NCBI GenBank assembly: GCA_001898225.1
Contig: MKTJ01000072.1
Span: 271,367-335,366 of the forward strand
Length of the DNA: 64,000 nucleotides
Reading direction: 5' to 3'
DNA from: Chloroflexi bacterium 54-19
GTDB lineage: Bacteria; Chloroflexota; Chloroflexia; Chloroheliales; Chloroheliaceae
The notes beneath the pieces are model-generated. The model had not been told where the DNA came from and searched no databases. It saw only the letters and a list, made by a program, of their open reading frames with translations. Of the stretch, positions 26,908 through 35,431 are shown one piece after another; positions within the stretch are counted from its first letter, which is position 1; the number at the start of each line of letters is the position of its first letter. A program made the translations under genes and the position numbers.

Positions 26908-26909
26908 CC

Positions 26910-28307
26910 GTGAACGATTATTTGCTAAACGCGGCTTACCTGGTTGCCGCCGTACTCTTTATTCTTGGGTTAATGGCCCTGAACTCACCCCGTACGGCCC
27001 GGCGCGGTATCTTCCTGGCCGAAATAGGCATGTTACTGGCGGTCGTAGGGACGCTTCTTCGGAACGAGATAGTCTCTTTTGAATGGATAATTGTCGGTTT
27101 TATTATTGGGTCTTTGATTGGCGGGGCCATGGCTATCTTCATGCCGATGACCGCCATGCCCCAGCGGATTGCGCTCTCCCACTCTTTTGGGGCCCTGGCG
27201 GCGGCCCTGGTCGGTATCGTCAAATACAACGAGCATCTTCCCCATGTGGATAATGCCCTGATGGTCGTTATCGGTTTTGAAGTCTTGCTGGGCTCTCTTA
27301 CCGTCACGGGTAGTTTGATGGCTTTCGGGAAGTTGCAGGAGCTTATCAAGGGTGCCCCAATCGTCTATCCGTTTCAGAACATATCCAATATCATCCTGTT
27401 TTTTGGCACCGTCAGTCTGTTTATTATTCTCATCTTTTTCCCCGGACTGACGGTGCTTTTTTACGTGCTAATAGGCGCGGCCCTTTTAGTAGGTATTTTG
27501 ATGGTGCTGCCGATAGGGGGAGCCGATATGCCGGTGGTCCTGGCGCTCTTAAACTCCTATTCCGGCCTGGCGGCGGCAGCTACCGGGTTTGCCATTGACA
27601 ATAAGATGCTCATCATTGCCGGGTCACTCGACGGCGCTTCCGGTTTCTTCCTCTCCATGATGATGAGCAAGGCCATGAACCGTTCTTTTGCCAACGTGCT
27701 ATTCGGGGCAGTCGGCAGCGCCCCATCGGGCCAGGCTGCAACAGGCCAGGAAGAAGCGAAGACCGTCACCCGTTATACTCCCGAAGATGTCAGCTACATG
27801 CTTGAAAACGCTCGCTCTGTCATAATAATTCCGGGATATGGGATGGCGGTAGCCCAGGCTCAGCACGTCGTGCAGGAGCTATCCGCCAGCCTGATAGCGC
27901 GGGGTATTCTTGTGCGCTTTGCCATCCACCCGGTGGCAGGCCGGATGCCAGGGCATATGAATGTGCTTTTGGCCGAGGCCAATGTGCCTTATGACTTGCT
28001 TTGCGAACCGGAGCAGATAAACGACGATTTTCCTAATACTGACGTGGTAATCGTGGTCGGCGCTAACGACGTGGTTAACCCGGCGGCTCGTTATAAAAAG
28101 GATAGCCCGCTTTACGGGATGCCTATTTTCGATGCGGATAAAGCGCATACTATCGTGGTTCTCAAGCGCAGCCTTAACCCTGGTTTTGCCGGGGAAGACA
28201 ATGAGCTTTTCTACGATAAAAAGACCATGATGGTTTTCGGGGACGCCAAAAAAACCCTGACCAGCCTGGTGCAACTGCTGAAAGAAAGGGCGGCAGTCGC
28301 CGTTTAA
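26910..28307 (+). CDS. pntB: NAD(P) transhydrogenase beta subunit
   Basis: Begins at GTG 26910. The first 260 residues are membrane helices of domain II (for example ALLNSYSGLAAAATGFAIDN), and the C-terminal 190 residues are the NADP(H)-binding domain III, with VIIIPGYGMAVAQAQH, FAIHPVAGRMPGHMNVLLAE, VVIVVGANDVVNPAA and the final VVLKRSLNPGFAGEDNELF segment. All conserved landmarks are present, so the three-gene enzyme looks functional. A strong bidirectional terminator follows. Confidence 0.96.
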   Translation: MNDYLLNAAYLVAAVLFILGLMALNSPRTARRGIFLAEIGMLLAVVGTLLRNEIVSFEWIIVGFIIGSLIGGAMAIFMPMTAMPQRIALSHSFGALAAALVGIVKYNEHLPHVDNALMVVIGFEVLLGSLTVTGSLMAFGKLQELIKGAPIVYPFQNISNIILFFGTVSLFIILIFFPGLTVLFYVLIGAALLVGILMVLPIGGADMPVVLALLNSYSGLAAAATGFAIDNKMLIIAGSLDGASGFFLSMMMSKAMNRSFANVLFGAVGSAPSGQAATGQEEAKTVTRYTPEDVSYMLENARSVIIIPGYGMAVAQAQHVVQELSASLIARGILVRFAIHPVAGRMPGHMNVLLAEANVPYDLLCEPEQINDDFPNTDVVIVVGANDVVNPAARYKKDSPLYGMPIFDADKAHTIVVLKRSLNPGFAGEDNELFYDKKTMMVFGDAKKTLTSLVQLLKERAAVAV

Positions 28308-28417
28308 GGCGGGCAACTCTCTGGCCGGACTTACGTCGAAACGTGCTTTAGCGGGTTGCTTTTTCGCCTGGATTTCAGAGGTTAGGTAGCACAAATCGGT
28401 AAGAAAAGACTTGTAAA

Positions 28418-28450
28418 AAAAGAGGCCGGCCTGCTCTACCGGCCTCTTTT
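28418..28450. terminator. Bidirectional terminator between pntB and alcohol dehydrogenase
   Basis: AAAAGAGGCCGG at 28418-28429 pairs exactly with CCGGCCTCTTTT at 28439-28450; the arms supply A/T tracts for both directions. Confidence 0.85.
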
Positions 28451-28553
28451 GGGTTGTTGAGTGAACAAAATAGGAGAGTAAGCAAAGAGGTAAAATAAGA
28501 AGATAAGGTCTACCCGGTCCGCTCGGCAGGGTTGCCGGGGCATAGCCGGGAAC

Positions 28554-28588
28554 AGGGGTTTTTGACCTTATTTAAGGTCAAAAACCCT
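28554..28588. repeat. Perfect 15-bp palindrome downstream of the alcohol dehydrogenase
   Basis: GGGTTTTTGACCTTA at 28556-28570 and TAAGGTCAAAAACCC at 28573-28587 are exact reverse complements with a two-base centre. There is no T-tract beyond the stem. It may help end the minus-strand alcohol dehydrogenase transcript, or it may bind a protein. Confidence 0.6.
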
Positions 28589-28632
28589 TCGTGGCTTACC
28601 ACTCCTGACAAGAGTGATAAGTTAGTTTAGCT

Positions 28633-29700
28633 TTAGAACTCGTAGACGAGCCGGGCTTTTACCAGGCCCATTTCAACGGCGGCATAATCTTCGTTAACCG
28701 TCTCAATTTTCCGCTTCTCATAGATAACTTTAGTTTTCCCGGCGGCGTGAAGTTCGAACACCTCGGCCAGGTCGGTGCGGGTGCCGACAATCGAGCCCAC
28801 AATTTTGATACCATTGAGGACGGTTTCAAAAATCGGTAACTGCATAAAGTTGTCAGCCGGTAAGCCTACCAGCACCAGAGTGCCACCCCGCCGCAGCGAT
28901 TTGTAGGCCTGTTCGCAAGCCTGGGGCGATACGGCCAGCACAATGGCGGTATCGGCCCCACCCAGCTTTTTAATTTCCCCAATGGGGTCTTTCCAACCGG
29001 CATTGATGGTGTAATCAGCGCCCAGTTCGCGGGCAAGTTCCAATTTATCGCCATAGAGGTCCACAGCGGCTACCGACGCCCCGGCAATACGGGCATACTG
29101 TAGAGCCAGGTGTCCCAGGCCGCCTACCCCAAAGACCGCCACCAGGTCCGAAGGCCTGGCCCCGGACATCTTGACCGCCTTGTAGGTAGTGACCCCGGCG
29201 CAGGTCAGGGGAGCGGCCTCGAAAGAGTCTACCCCATCCGGCACCTTAACGACCATCCGGGCATAAGCCCTGACATACTCGGCATACGAACCATCCATGA
29301 AATAGCCGGTATTTAGCTGTTTTTCGCAAAGAGTTTCCCAGCCGGTGTTGCAGTATTCGCACTCGCCACAGGCATAGCCCAGCCAGGGAACGGCTACCCG
29401 GTCTCCTACTTGTAGATTGGTGACACCTTGTCCCAGGCTTTCAACAATCCCTATTCCTTCGTGGCCCGGAATAAGCGGCAATTTCGGTTTGACCGGCCAA
29501 TCGCCATGGGCGGCGTGAATATCGGTATGGCACAGCCCGGCGGCGATTGTTTTTACAATGACTTCGCCCAGCCCGGCCACCGGTTTTGGCACTTCCTTTA
29601 TTTTAAGGGGCGCCCCATATTCTTCGACAACAACCGCTTTCATGGTTTCGTAGGGTAGATGAGTCCTCAAACCCGGTCCTCTTGTAACTTCAATGTTCAT
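28633..29700 (-). CDS. Zinc-dependent alcohol dehydrogenase (AdhP-like)
   Basis: Medium-chain NAD+-dependent alcohol dehydrogenase. Catalytic zinc ligands are in AAGLCHTDIHAAHGDW and GHEGIGIV; the structural zinc is bound by CGECEYCNTGWETLC; the Rossmann motif is VFGVGGLGHLALQYA. The main body starts at MKAVVVEEYG, typical of AdhP, but an in-frame ATG 29700, nine bases after AGGAG, adds 19 residues, and I keep it. The enzyme would interconvert ethanol and acetaldehyde, complementing the aldehyde dehydrogenase at 17.5 kb. Its promoter side is close to the IS4 element, which ends about 190 bases upstream. Confidence 0.93.
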   Translation of the reverse strand: MNIEVTRGPGLRTHLPYETMKAVVVEEYGAPLKIKEVPKPVAGLGEVIVKTIAAGLCHTDIHAAHGDWPVKPKLPLIPGHEGIGIVESLGQGVTNLQVGDRVAVPWLGYACGECEYCNTGWETLCEKQLNTGYFMDGSYAEYVRAYARMVVKVPDGVDSFEAAPLTCAGVTTYKAVKMSGARPSDLVAVFGVGGLGHLALQYARIAGASVAAVDLYGDKLELARELGADYTINAGWKDPIGEIKKLGGADTAIVLAVSPQACEQAYKSLRRGGTLVLVGLPADNFMQLPIFETVLNGIKIVGSIVGTRTDLAEVFELHAAGKTKVIYEKRKIETVNEDYAAVEMGLVKARLVYEF

Positions 29701-29884
29701 CAGGAACCTCTCCTTTCAAAGGCCACCAAGCCACACTGCTTGTTTTACTTTAATCACCTTTCTATTTTAGGTTTGCCAGTTTTATCACCCGTGTTTTAAG
29801 CCCTGCCTTAATTACGGGGGATTGCCGGGCGTTTTTCCAGGTTACCTCCTGGTTAATATAGAGGGTGTGGCTAAAACTGGATTT

Positions 29885-29906
29885 ACCACAAATTTGCTAC
29901 CGGACA
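29885..29906. repeat. Left target duplication and terminal inverted repeat of the IS4 element
   Basis: ACCACAAA(T) at 29885-29893 matches 31110-31118 as a direct repeat; TTTGCTACCGGACA at 29893-29906 is the left terminal repeat. One T is shared, so the duplication is 8 or 9 bp. Confidence 0.85.
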
Positions 29907-31109
29907 TATTTAAAAACTCCGTGGGTCAAGCGGGATAAAAGCTGCCGGTAAAGCCATATCCCGGTTCAAAAAGTGTTCAAGCAGGTTCAAACCTAAGTTG
30001 AACAAACTTAAATCACAGCGTTCGGTGCGGTGAATAATCTTGTTGTAGCCTTTCACCATTGCCACCGTGCCCAGGTAAACTATCCAAAGGTAAGCCAGAC
30101 AAGCTGCCAGAAGTAATCGAACCAGGCGTTTAGGCTCTTTTAGATGGCTCTTATCTAGCCGAAACCCTCGGCTTTTAGTATCGCTGAAGAAGGTTTCTAT
30201 CCTGAATCGCTTTCGGTAATAACACACGGCTTCCTCAGGTAACGTCAGATTGCTAACCAGGTAAATCGGCTCTTTGTAAGGCGCTTGCCACAGTGCAATC
30301 GCCAAAACTGGACCATATTCGTATTTACTAAAAGCCGCTTCGGCGATACTAACCAGACTGTTGCGTTCAACCGCCAACCCGGCAAAGTTAGTGCGGTCGT
30401 CGCCTATCCATAACAGGCTATTCTTGGCTGTACGGCACACATACTGCCAGCCATAGTAGGCTAAACGGCGAAGAAGGCGGCACCCATCAAACTCGCCATC
30501 ACCAACAAAGATAACCTGACTATCTTGTGGCACGAGTGGCTTTACCTGTTTGAGAAGAGCAATATGGTACTTCTCAGCCAGATGACCTTTCTTGGATTTG
30601 ATGACCAGCCAACCAATTGGCAAGGCTCGGCCTTTGTAAACAACGTTGATGAGTAGGGCCATGCCACCTTGCCCTACAACCGAACCATCAATGACTAAGA
30701 CCAGTGGACAATCGGCCAAACTGCTTAGTAAAGCAGCGGCGAAAGGGGCAAAGATTATCCGGTAATCTTGGTCACGATTGTCGTTTTTGAGCCAGCGATA
30801 GAAATTCTTGACCTGGCTTTCGCGTTTAGTGCTAGTCGGCACCTTTGCAGCTATGTTCGGCAAATTGGTATGGCGACTGCCGACAATACCGCTAATGATG
30901 GCCGCTAGCACACTTAAATGTTGTCTTTGGCGTCCGCTGGCTTCAGGATAAAGTTGCAGCAAATGCGCTTTTATGGAATGATGGCGGCGAAGGTTGTCAC
31001 TCATGGTCTCTACTCCTGTTCTCTACTTTGGTCGGTAGGAAAAACAGGCCTAGTTTACCACTCAGTGACGACCTTCTCCTCTTTCACCTAAATTCTGTCC
31101 GGTAGCAAA
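29893..31109 (-). mobile_element. Apparently intact IS4-family insertion sequence, about 1217 bp
   Basis: The ends are 14-bp perfect inverted repeats (TTTGCTACCGGACA at the left, TGTCCGGTAGCAAA at 31096-31109), flanked by an 8-9 bp direct target repeat ACCACAAA(T). One transposase gene fills the inside. Perfect ends and target duplication suggest recent insertion. It sits in the gap between the alcohol dehydrogenase promoter region and the ester-cyclase-like gene and breaks no recognisable gene. Confidence 0.9.
29910..31004 (-). CDS. IS4-family DDE transposase
   Basis: Full-length transposase (364 aa). The DDE residues are visible: Asp106 in LVLVIDGSVV, Asp169 in VIFVGDGEFDG and Glu270 in RFRIETFFSDTK. 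The last lies in the YREK signature (Tyr263, Arg266, Glu270, Lys277) that defines the IS4 group. No frameshift or stop interrupts the gene. It lies between the two inverted repeats of the element. Confidence 0.93.
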   Translation of the reverse strand: MSDNLRRHHSIKAHLLQLYPEASGRQRQHLSVLAAIISGIVGSRHTNLPNIAAKVPTSTKRESQVKNFYRWLKNDNRDQDYRIIFAPFAAALLSSLADCPLVLVIDGSVVGQGGMALLINVVYKGRALPIGWLVIKSKKGHLAEKYHIALLKQVKPLVPQDSQVIFVGDGEFDGCRLLRRLAYYGWQYVCRTAKNSLLWIGDDRTNFAGLAVERNSLVSIAEAAFSKYEYGPVLAIALWQAPYKEPIYLVSNLTLPEEAVCYYRKRFRIETFFSDTKSRGFRLDKSHLKEPKRLVRLLLAACLAYLWIVYLGTVAMVKGYNKIIHRTERCDLSLFNLGLNLLEHFLNRDMALPAAFIPLDPRSF

Positions 31110-31118
31110 ACCACAAAT
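31096..31118. repeat. Right terminal inverted repeat and target duplication of the IS4 element
   Basis: TGTCCGGTAGCAAA at 31096-31109 is the reverse complement of the left end; ACCACAAAT at 31110-31118 is the second copy of the target duplication. Confidence 0.85.
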
Positions 31119-31280
31119 AGCTTTGGCTGCGCTAGCAGGTCTACTCCCCAGGATTCGGGGATAATAATAAATAATAAAGGTATAAATACAGGTATAAGAT
31201 AATCACAATAAGATGTAGTATTTAAAAGATCCTGACCCCGGTTAGTCGCTAACTTAATAGCTGGCCGGGCCTGGCAAATT

Positions 31281-31736
31281 TTAATTAAAGGTATGATTTC
31301 TGATTGGCGAAATGCCTAAACCGAGTTGTTTTAGCAAATCGAACTGGTCAAAGCTGGTCCAGCTTTCGGCCAGTATTCCCCCAACGAACCGGTAAATCCC
31401 TAAACCTTTAATTTTTATGGTTTTACCGCTTGGTGGTTCGCCGAAAAAGGAGCCGCTATGGGTAGCGGTGAGACACCAGCGCCTGGCTACGCGGTCACCC
31501 TGTCCAAACAGGTCTTCAATTACAAAATGGGTATCCGGGAAAGCCTTCAGGAACCTGCCGACATAATCCTTAAACGCCGCCGGTCCAGGGGCTGAAATGT
31601 AGGGGTTATTTTCGGTAAAATCGGGGTCCAACATTTCATCTATAACGGCAAAATTATGTTTGTTCCAGACTTCCTCGTCAAAAAACCGGGCTAAATCTTT
31701 TAATTCTTCAACCGTTATAAGTTTTTCGATTGCCAT
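31281..31736 (-). CDS. SnoaL-like ester cyclase-family protein
   Basis: NTF2-fold protein of the SnoaL-like polyketide cyclase/ester cyclase family, about 150 aa. Typical segments are WNKHNFAVIDEMLDPDF, the PGPAAFKDYVGRFLKAFPD motif, THFVIEDLFGQGDRVARRW and the terminal SWTSFDQFDLLKQLGL. ATG 31736 is spaced correctly from AAAGGGG; a GTG at 31745 overlaps that site. In most genomes these proteins have no assigned substrate, and a role in secondary metabolism should not be assumed here, since no biosynthetic genes are near. Confidence 0.8.
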   Translation of the reverse strand: MAIEKLITVEELKDLARFFDEEVWNKHNFAVIDEMLDPDFTENNPYISAPGPAAFKDYVGRFLKAFPDTHFVIEDLFGQGDRVARRWCLTATHSGSFFGEPPSGKTIKIKGLGIYRFVGGILAESWTSFDQFDLLKQLGLGISPIRNHTFN

Positions 31737-31878
31737 ATATTTCACCCCTTTCTATTTTCCAAAATTTAGCTAAGGCCAAATATGCCGGTTAACCATTGGC
31801 CTGGGTGAGAGAATCAGTGGCATGGATAGAAAGGCCGGGTGCGGTGAGACAATCACTTCGCACCCGCCATTTTAGCCA

Positions 31879-32184
31879 TCAGCTTTCAGGTTGTGCGGCA
31901 TCCTCGGTTTCGGTCCTTATTATCTCCAGGGTACAGTCCGAAACCATCATGCCAATCGCGCCCACGGCGGCCAGGGTCGGGGAAAGGAGCGCTCCAAGCA
32001 CCCCCCAGGTCACCGGGATTTCCACAATGGTATGCCCGTTCTGTTTGATAATCAGGCGCCGAACATTGCCTTCGTGGATGAGTTCTTTGACCTTGTCGTA
32101 CAGATACTCACCTTTGACTGCTAATTGTTCGCGTGGTTCGGCAGATTGATTTTGTTGCTCGGAAGGTGAAGTAGTTTGGGACAT
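31879..32184 (-). CDS. DUF4342 domain protein
   Basis: Small protein (101 aa). The C-terminal 75 residues match the DUF4342 pattern: GEYLYDKVKELIHEGNVRRL, IIKQNGHTIVEIPVTWGV, then a glycine/alanine hydrophobic segment (GALLSPTLAAVGAIGMMV). ATG 32184 lies seven bases after AGGAG; GTG 32190 overlaps that site. The 2TM-domain gene ends 15 bases upstream on the same strand, so the two are probably co-transcribed. Function is unknown; DUF4342 proteins are often near envelope-stress genes, and this is only context. Confidence 0.75.
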   Translation of the reverse strand: MSQTTSPSEQQNQSAEPREQLAVKGEYLYDKVKELIHEGNVRRLIIKQNGHTIVEIPVTWGVLGALLSPTLAAVGAIGMMVSDCTLEIIRTETEDAAQPES

Positions 32185-32199
32185 TGTCACACTCCTTAC

Positions 32200-32613
32200 T
32201 TACGATTTAGGTCCAGCCGCCACCGGGGTTTTGTCCGGGTTGTCAGCCGTATCGGGTTCAGACGGATATGGGGGATACCCGGCCTGCGGTTGAGCATAGT
32301 CATAGGTGTTCAGGCCCATATTGCCCAGTTCCTTCTCCATCATTCTCTGTCTCATCGCGGGGGTATCGGGGAAGATGTAGACGGCCATGAAGTTGAGAAT
32401 CAGGCCAATCCCCCATCCGGCTATCGGCCAGATAATCCAGGGATAATAAAAACCGCCACCGGTCCAACTGGTCACCAGGTAGATAACAGTCAAAAACCCG
32501 TTGACTACAAGATAAGTCACCAGGTGCCAGTAAAAACCCATTTTAGCTTTAACCCGAATCTCCGCCTGGCGGTAAGCCTCGGCTTGTGGGTTGTAATTTT
32601 CGTAGTTGTTCAT
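32200..32613 (-). CDS. 2TM domain-containing protein
   Basis: Membrane protein with the bacterial 2TM domain: a charged N-terminus (YRQAEIRVKAKMGFYWHLVT), helix one (YLVVNGFLTVIYLVTSW), helix two (YPWIIWPIAGWGIGLILNFM) and a PDTPAMRQRMMEKEL amphipathic tail. AGGAGG precedes ATG 32613. It is nearly the same as the protein at 61357-61773 and related to the one at 58812-59216, so the window has three paralogues. It pairs with the DUF4342 gene. Function is not established. Confidence 0.8.
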   Translation of the reverse strand: MNNYENYNPQAEAYRQAEIRVKAKMGFYWHLVTYLVVNGFLTVIYLVTSWTGGGFYYPWIIWPIAGWGIGLILNFMAVYIFPDTPAMRQRMMEKELGNMGLNTYDYAQPQAGYPPYPSEPDTADNPDKTPVAAGPKS

Positions 32614-32830
32614 ATTTGAAACCTCCTATCTATGGTTTCTCGGCTATATTTAAAACCTTTGAGATGAAAATAAAGGTAGATTGCAGTCAAAGGAAGGTTA
32701 GAAATTAAGCTTGATTTAACAAAATAGAAGCCATAACTTTTATTTTATTTAAAGAATATTCAAAAGAGGAAGGCACTCTCGATTTAACCAAAGTTAACTA
32801 CCTATCATCCCTGTTTTTTACCTCCCGGTA

Positions 32831-32849
32831 TTACCTTTATAGAAGGTAA
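32831..32849. promoter_or_regulatory. Possible operator upstream of ppsA
   Basis: TTACCTT-TATAG-AAGGTAA is a perfect 7-bp inverted repeat with a 5-base centre, 46 bases before the ppsA start codon. Position and symmetry fit a dimeric repressor or activator site; no family is assigned. Confidence 0.3.
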
Positions 32850-32894
32850 ACACGCTCCACTTTGCACTCTGCAAATTGGAAAGGAGGCTGTTTA

Positions 32895-35321
32895 ATGAAC
32901 AGTACAAATCAACCCCTTACCGTTGATTTCAATCAGATTGCTCTCAAAGACATTCCAACAGTTGGTGGGAAAAACGCTTCTTTAGGGCAATTGTTTAATA
33001 ATTTACGCCCACTGGGTATTAATGTCCCGGATGGCTTCGCCATAACGGCGGAATCTTACCGGCAATTTCTAAAACAAAATGACCTGGAAAGTCGCCTGAG
33101 GGCAATTTTCGCCAATCTCGACTTTGAAGATGTGAACGAACTGGCAAAACGGGGCAGCCAGGCCAGGACGGCTATTCTTGCCACCACTTTGCCGGAGGAA
33201 CTAAAAGAGGCCATCCTGGCCTCGTATACGCAACTTTGCCAGCGCCTGGGACGTGAGCCCGAACTGGCGGTCCGGTCTTCGGCCACGGCGGAAGATTTAC
33301 CGGATGCCTCGTTTGCCGGGGCCCAGGAAACCTTCTTGAATGTGCGCGGCCCGGAGCATTTGCTCAAAGCGGTCGTCGGCTGTTACGCTTCCCTTTTTAC
33401 CGACCGGGCAATCAGTTACCGGGCCCGGCTGGGTTACGACCAGCTTCAGGTTTATCTTTCGGTCGGCGTTCAACCAATGGTCCGTTCCGATAAGGCTTGT
33501 TCGGGGGTAATTTTTACGCTCGATACCGAGTCAGGGTTCCGGGACGCGGTGATTGTGTCCAGTTCCTACGGTCTGGGTGAGTTTATAGTCCAGGGTATCG
33601 CTACCCCTGACGAATGGATTGTCTTCAAACCCACTTTGAAGACCGGCCACCAGCCGATAATTGGCCGCCGGTTGGGTGAAAAAGCCGTCCGTTTGATTTA
33701 TGGCGACGAAACCCATCCGACCCGGAGTGTGGCAGTCCACGAAAAAGACCGCGCCAGGTTCTCCCTGACCGATGAAGAAGTGCTGAAACTGGCCCGCTGG
33801 GCCTGCCTGGTAGAAGACCATTATTCCCGGCTGGCCGGACGGCCTCAACCGATGGACATTGAATGGGCTAAAGATGGCCTTACCGGGGAATTCTTCGTTG
33901 TCCAGGCCCGGCCTGAAACGGTCCATTCCGCTAAATCGCGCCAGGCTTTCGCCGAGGTTTATAAGCTAACTGCTACCCCTGGGCCGGTGCTAGTAAAAGG
34001 CCAGGCCGTCGGTGAGAAAATCGGCCAGGGCCGGGTCCGGGTGGTCAAAGAAGTCTCCGGGCTGGAAGCGGTCCAGGCCGGGGAAGTCCTCGTAGCCGAA
34101 AGAACCGACCCAGACTGGGAACCGGCCATGAAGAAGATTGCCGCTATCATCACCGACCAGGGTGGCCGGACCGCCCACGCGGCCATTGTCTCCCGTGAAC
34201 TGGGTTTACCCTGTATCGTGGGGACGGGCCAGGGTACCTCCACCCTCCACGATGGCGACGAAGTAACCGTGGTCTGCTCGGAAGGTGAAGAAGGCCATGT
34301 TTATGCCGGGTTGCTGCCCTTTACAACCGAAAAAGTAAATGCGGCGGTCTTACCCGAAACCCGGACCAGGGTCATGATGAATGTTGGCGACCCTGAAAAA
34401 GCTTTTTCCAATTCCTTTATTCCAAACTCAGGCGTGGGCCTTGCCAGGCTGGAGTTTATTATCAACAACCACATCGGTATTCACCCGATGGCCCTGGCCC
34501 GTTATCCCGACCTCAAGGATAAGCAGGCGCGGCGGGAAATCAAAGCCCGGATTGGGCAAGAAGACCCCAAAGAGTACTTTGTGCGCCGGTTGAGCGAAGG
34601 TATCGGGCGGATTGCGGCGGCCTTTTACCCCAAACCGGTCATTGTCCGCATGAGCGATTTCAAGACCAACGAGTACGCCGAGCTGTTGGGCGGCGCGGAA
34701 TTCGAGCCAAAGGAAGAAAACCCGATGCTCGGCTTCCGGGGTGCTTCCCGGTACTACGACCCGCGCTACGCTGAAGGCTTTGCCCTGGAATGCGCCGCTC
34801 TCCTGGCAGTGCGTGAGGTGATGGGCCTGACCAATGTGAAAGTCATGATACCTTTCTGCCGAACCGTCGAGGAAGCCCGCAAGGTAATCGAGACCATGGC
34901 GGCCAATGGGTTACACCAGGGTAAAAATGGCCTTGAGGTTTACGCGATGTGTGAAATTCCGGCCAACGTGGTTTTAGCCAGTGAATTTCTGCGGGTCTTT
35001 GATGGCTACTCCATCGGCTCTAACGACCTGACCCAACTGGTGCTGGGGATTGACCGCGACTCCGGGACGGTAGCGCACCTGTTTGACGAACGAAATCAGG
35101 CGGTTACCCAGATGATTTACCAGGTCATCGAAGCGGCCCACAAAGCCGGTAAACCTATCGGGATTTGTGGCCAGGCTCCCTCGGATTATCCTGAATTCGC
35201 GGGCTGGCTGGTCGAATGTGGCATCACCTCGATTTCGTTGAACCCTGATGCCGTCATAAAGACAATCCAGGTTATTGCCAAAGAGGAAGCGCAACAAAAG
35301 CACTTTGCCCTGATTAAGTAA
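32895..35321 (+). CDS. ppsA: Phosphoenolpyruvate synthase
   Basis: Converts pyruvate and ATP to PEP, AMP and phosphate, the gluconeogenic entry step. The nucleotide-binding domain begins GGKNASLGQLFNNL; the phosphohistidine domain has DQGGRTAHAAIVSRELGLP with His428; the PEP/pyruvate barrel ends with SIGSNDLTQLVLGIDRDS and ICGQAPSDYPEFAGWL, including the conserved Cys. 808 aa matches PpsA rather than PPDK. ATG 32895 is preceded by AAAGGAGG; the TTG at 32862 is not needed. It is monocistronic, with a possible operator upstream and a hairpin downstream. Confidence 0.95.
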   Translation: MNSTNQPLTVDFNQIALKDIPTVGGKNASLGQLFNNLRPLGINVPDGFAITAESYRQFLKQNDLESRLRAIFANLDFEDVNELAKRGSQARTAILATTLPEELKEAILASYTQLCQRLGREPELAVRSSATAEDLPDASFAGAQETFLNVRGPEHLLKAVVGCYASLFTDRAISYRARLGYDQLQVYLSVGVQPMVRSDKACSGVIFTLDTESGFRDAVIVSSSYGLGEFIVQGIATPDEWIVFKPTLKTGHQPIIGRRLGEKAVRLIYGDETHPTRSVAVHEKDRARFSLTDEEVLKLARWACLVEDHYSRLAGRPQPMDIEWAKDGLTGEFFVVQARPETVHSAKSRQAFAEVYKLTATPGPVLVKGQAVGEKIGQGRVRVVKEVSGLEAVQAGEVLVAERTDPDWEPAMKKIAAIITDQGGRTAHAAIVSRELGLPCIVGTGQGTSTLHDGDEVTVVCSEGEEGHVYAGLLPFTTEKVNAAVLPETRTRVMMNVGDPEKAFSNSFIPNSGVGLARLEFIINNHIGIHPMALARYPDLKDKQARREIKARIGQEDPKEYFVRRLSEGIGRIAAAFYPKPVIVRMSDFKTNEYAELLGGAEFEPKEENPMLGFRGASRYYDPRYAEGFALECAALLAVREVMGLTNVKVMIPFCRTVEEARKVIETMAANGLHQGKNGLEVYAMCEIPANVVLASEFLRVFDGYSIGSNDLTQLVLGIDRDSGTVAHLFDERNQAVTQMIYQVIEAAHKAGKPIGICGQAPSDYPEFAGWLVECGITSISLNPDAVIKTIQVIAKEEAQQKHFALIK

Positions 35322-35334
35322 ACACTCGGTTGAG

Positions 35335-35366
35335 CAAGAGCAGCCCGGCTTACCGGGCCGCTCTTG
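35335..35366 (+). terminator. Hairpin terminator after ppsA
   Basis: CAAGAGC/GCTCTTG and GCCCGG/CCGGGC form a long stem around CTTA with one A-C mismatch, 14 bases after the ppsA stop. The following T-tract is short (TGTT), so strength is uncertain. Confidence 0.6.
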
Positions 35367-35431
35367 TGTTGAGGTTTTGGCCTTTATAGGACTGAATTTC
35401 GCAAGTTTTATTGGCTTGTGCATGAATAATT

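Larger units (their letters stand above)
28308..28632. other. Convergent intergenic region with several hairpins
   Basis: 325 bases between pntB and the alcohol dehydrogenase. It holds a clear terminator (28418-28450), a 15-bp palindrome (28554-28588) and a small CACTC/GAGTG hairpin near 28602. No gene is supported. Confidence 0.6.

Noticed and set aside
29910..31004. IS element as a cause of gene disruption
   Set aside because: The sequence on both sides joined across the target duplication gives no recognisable broken gene.
31281..31736. Polyketide biosynthesis, because of the SnoaL-like cyclase
   Set aside because: No synthase, carrier protein or tailoring genes are nearby; SnoaL-like proteins are common outside such clusters.
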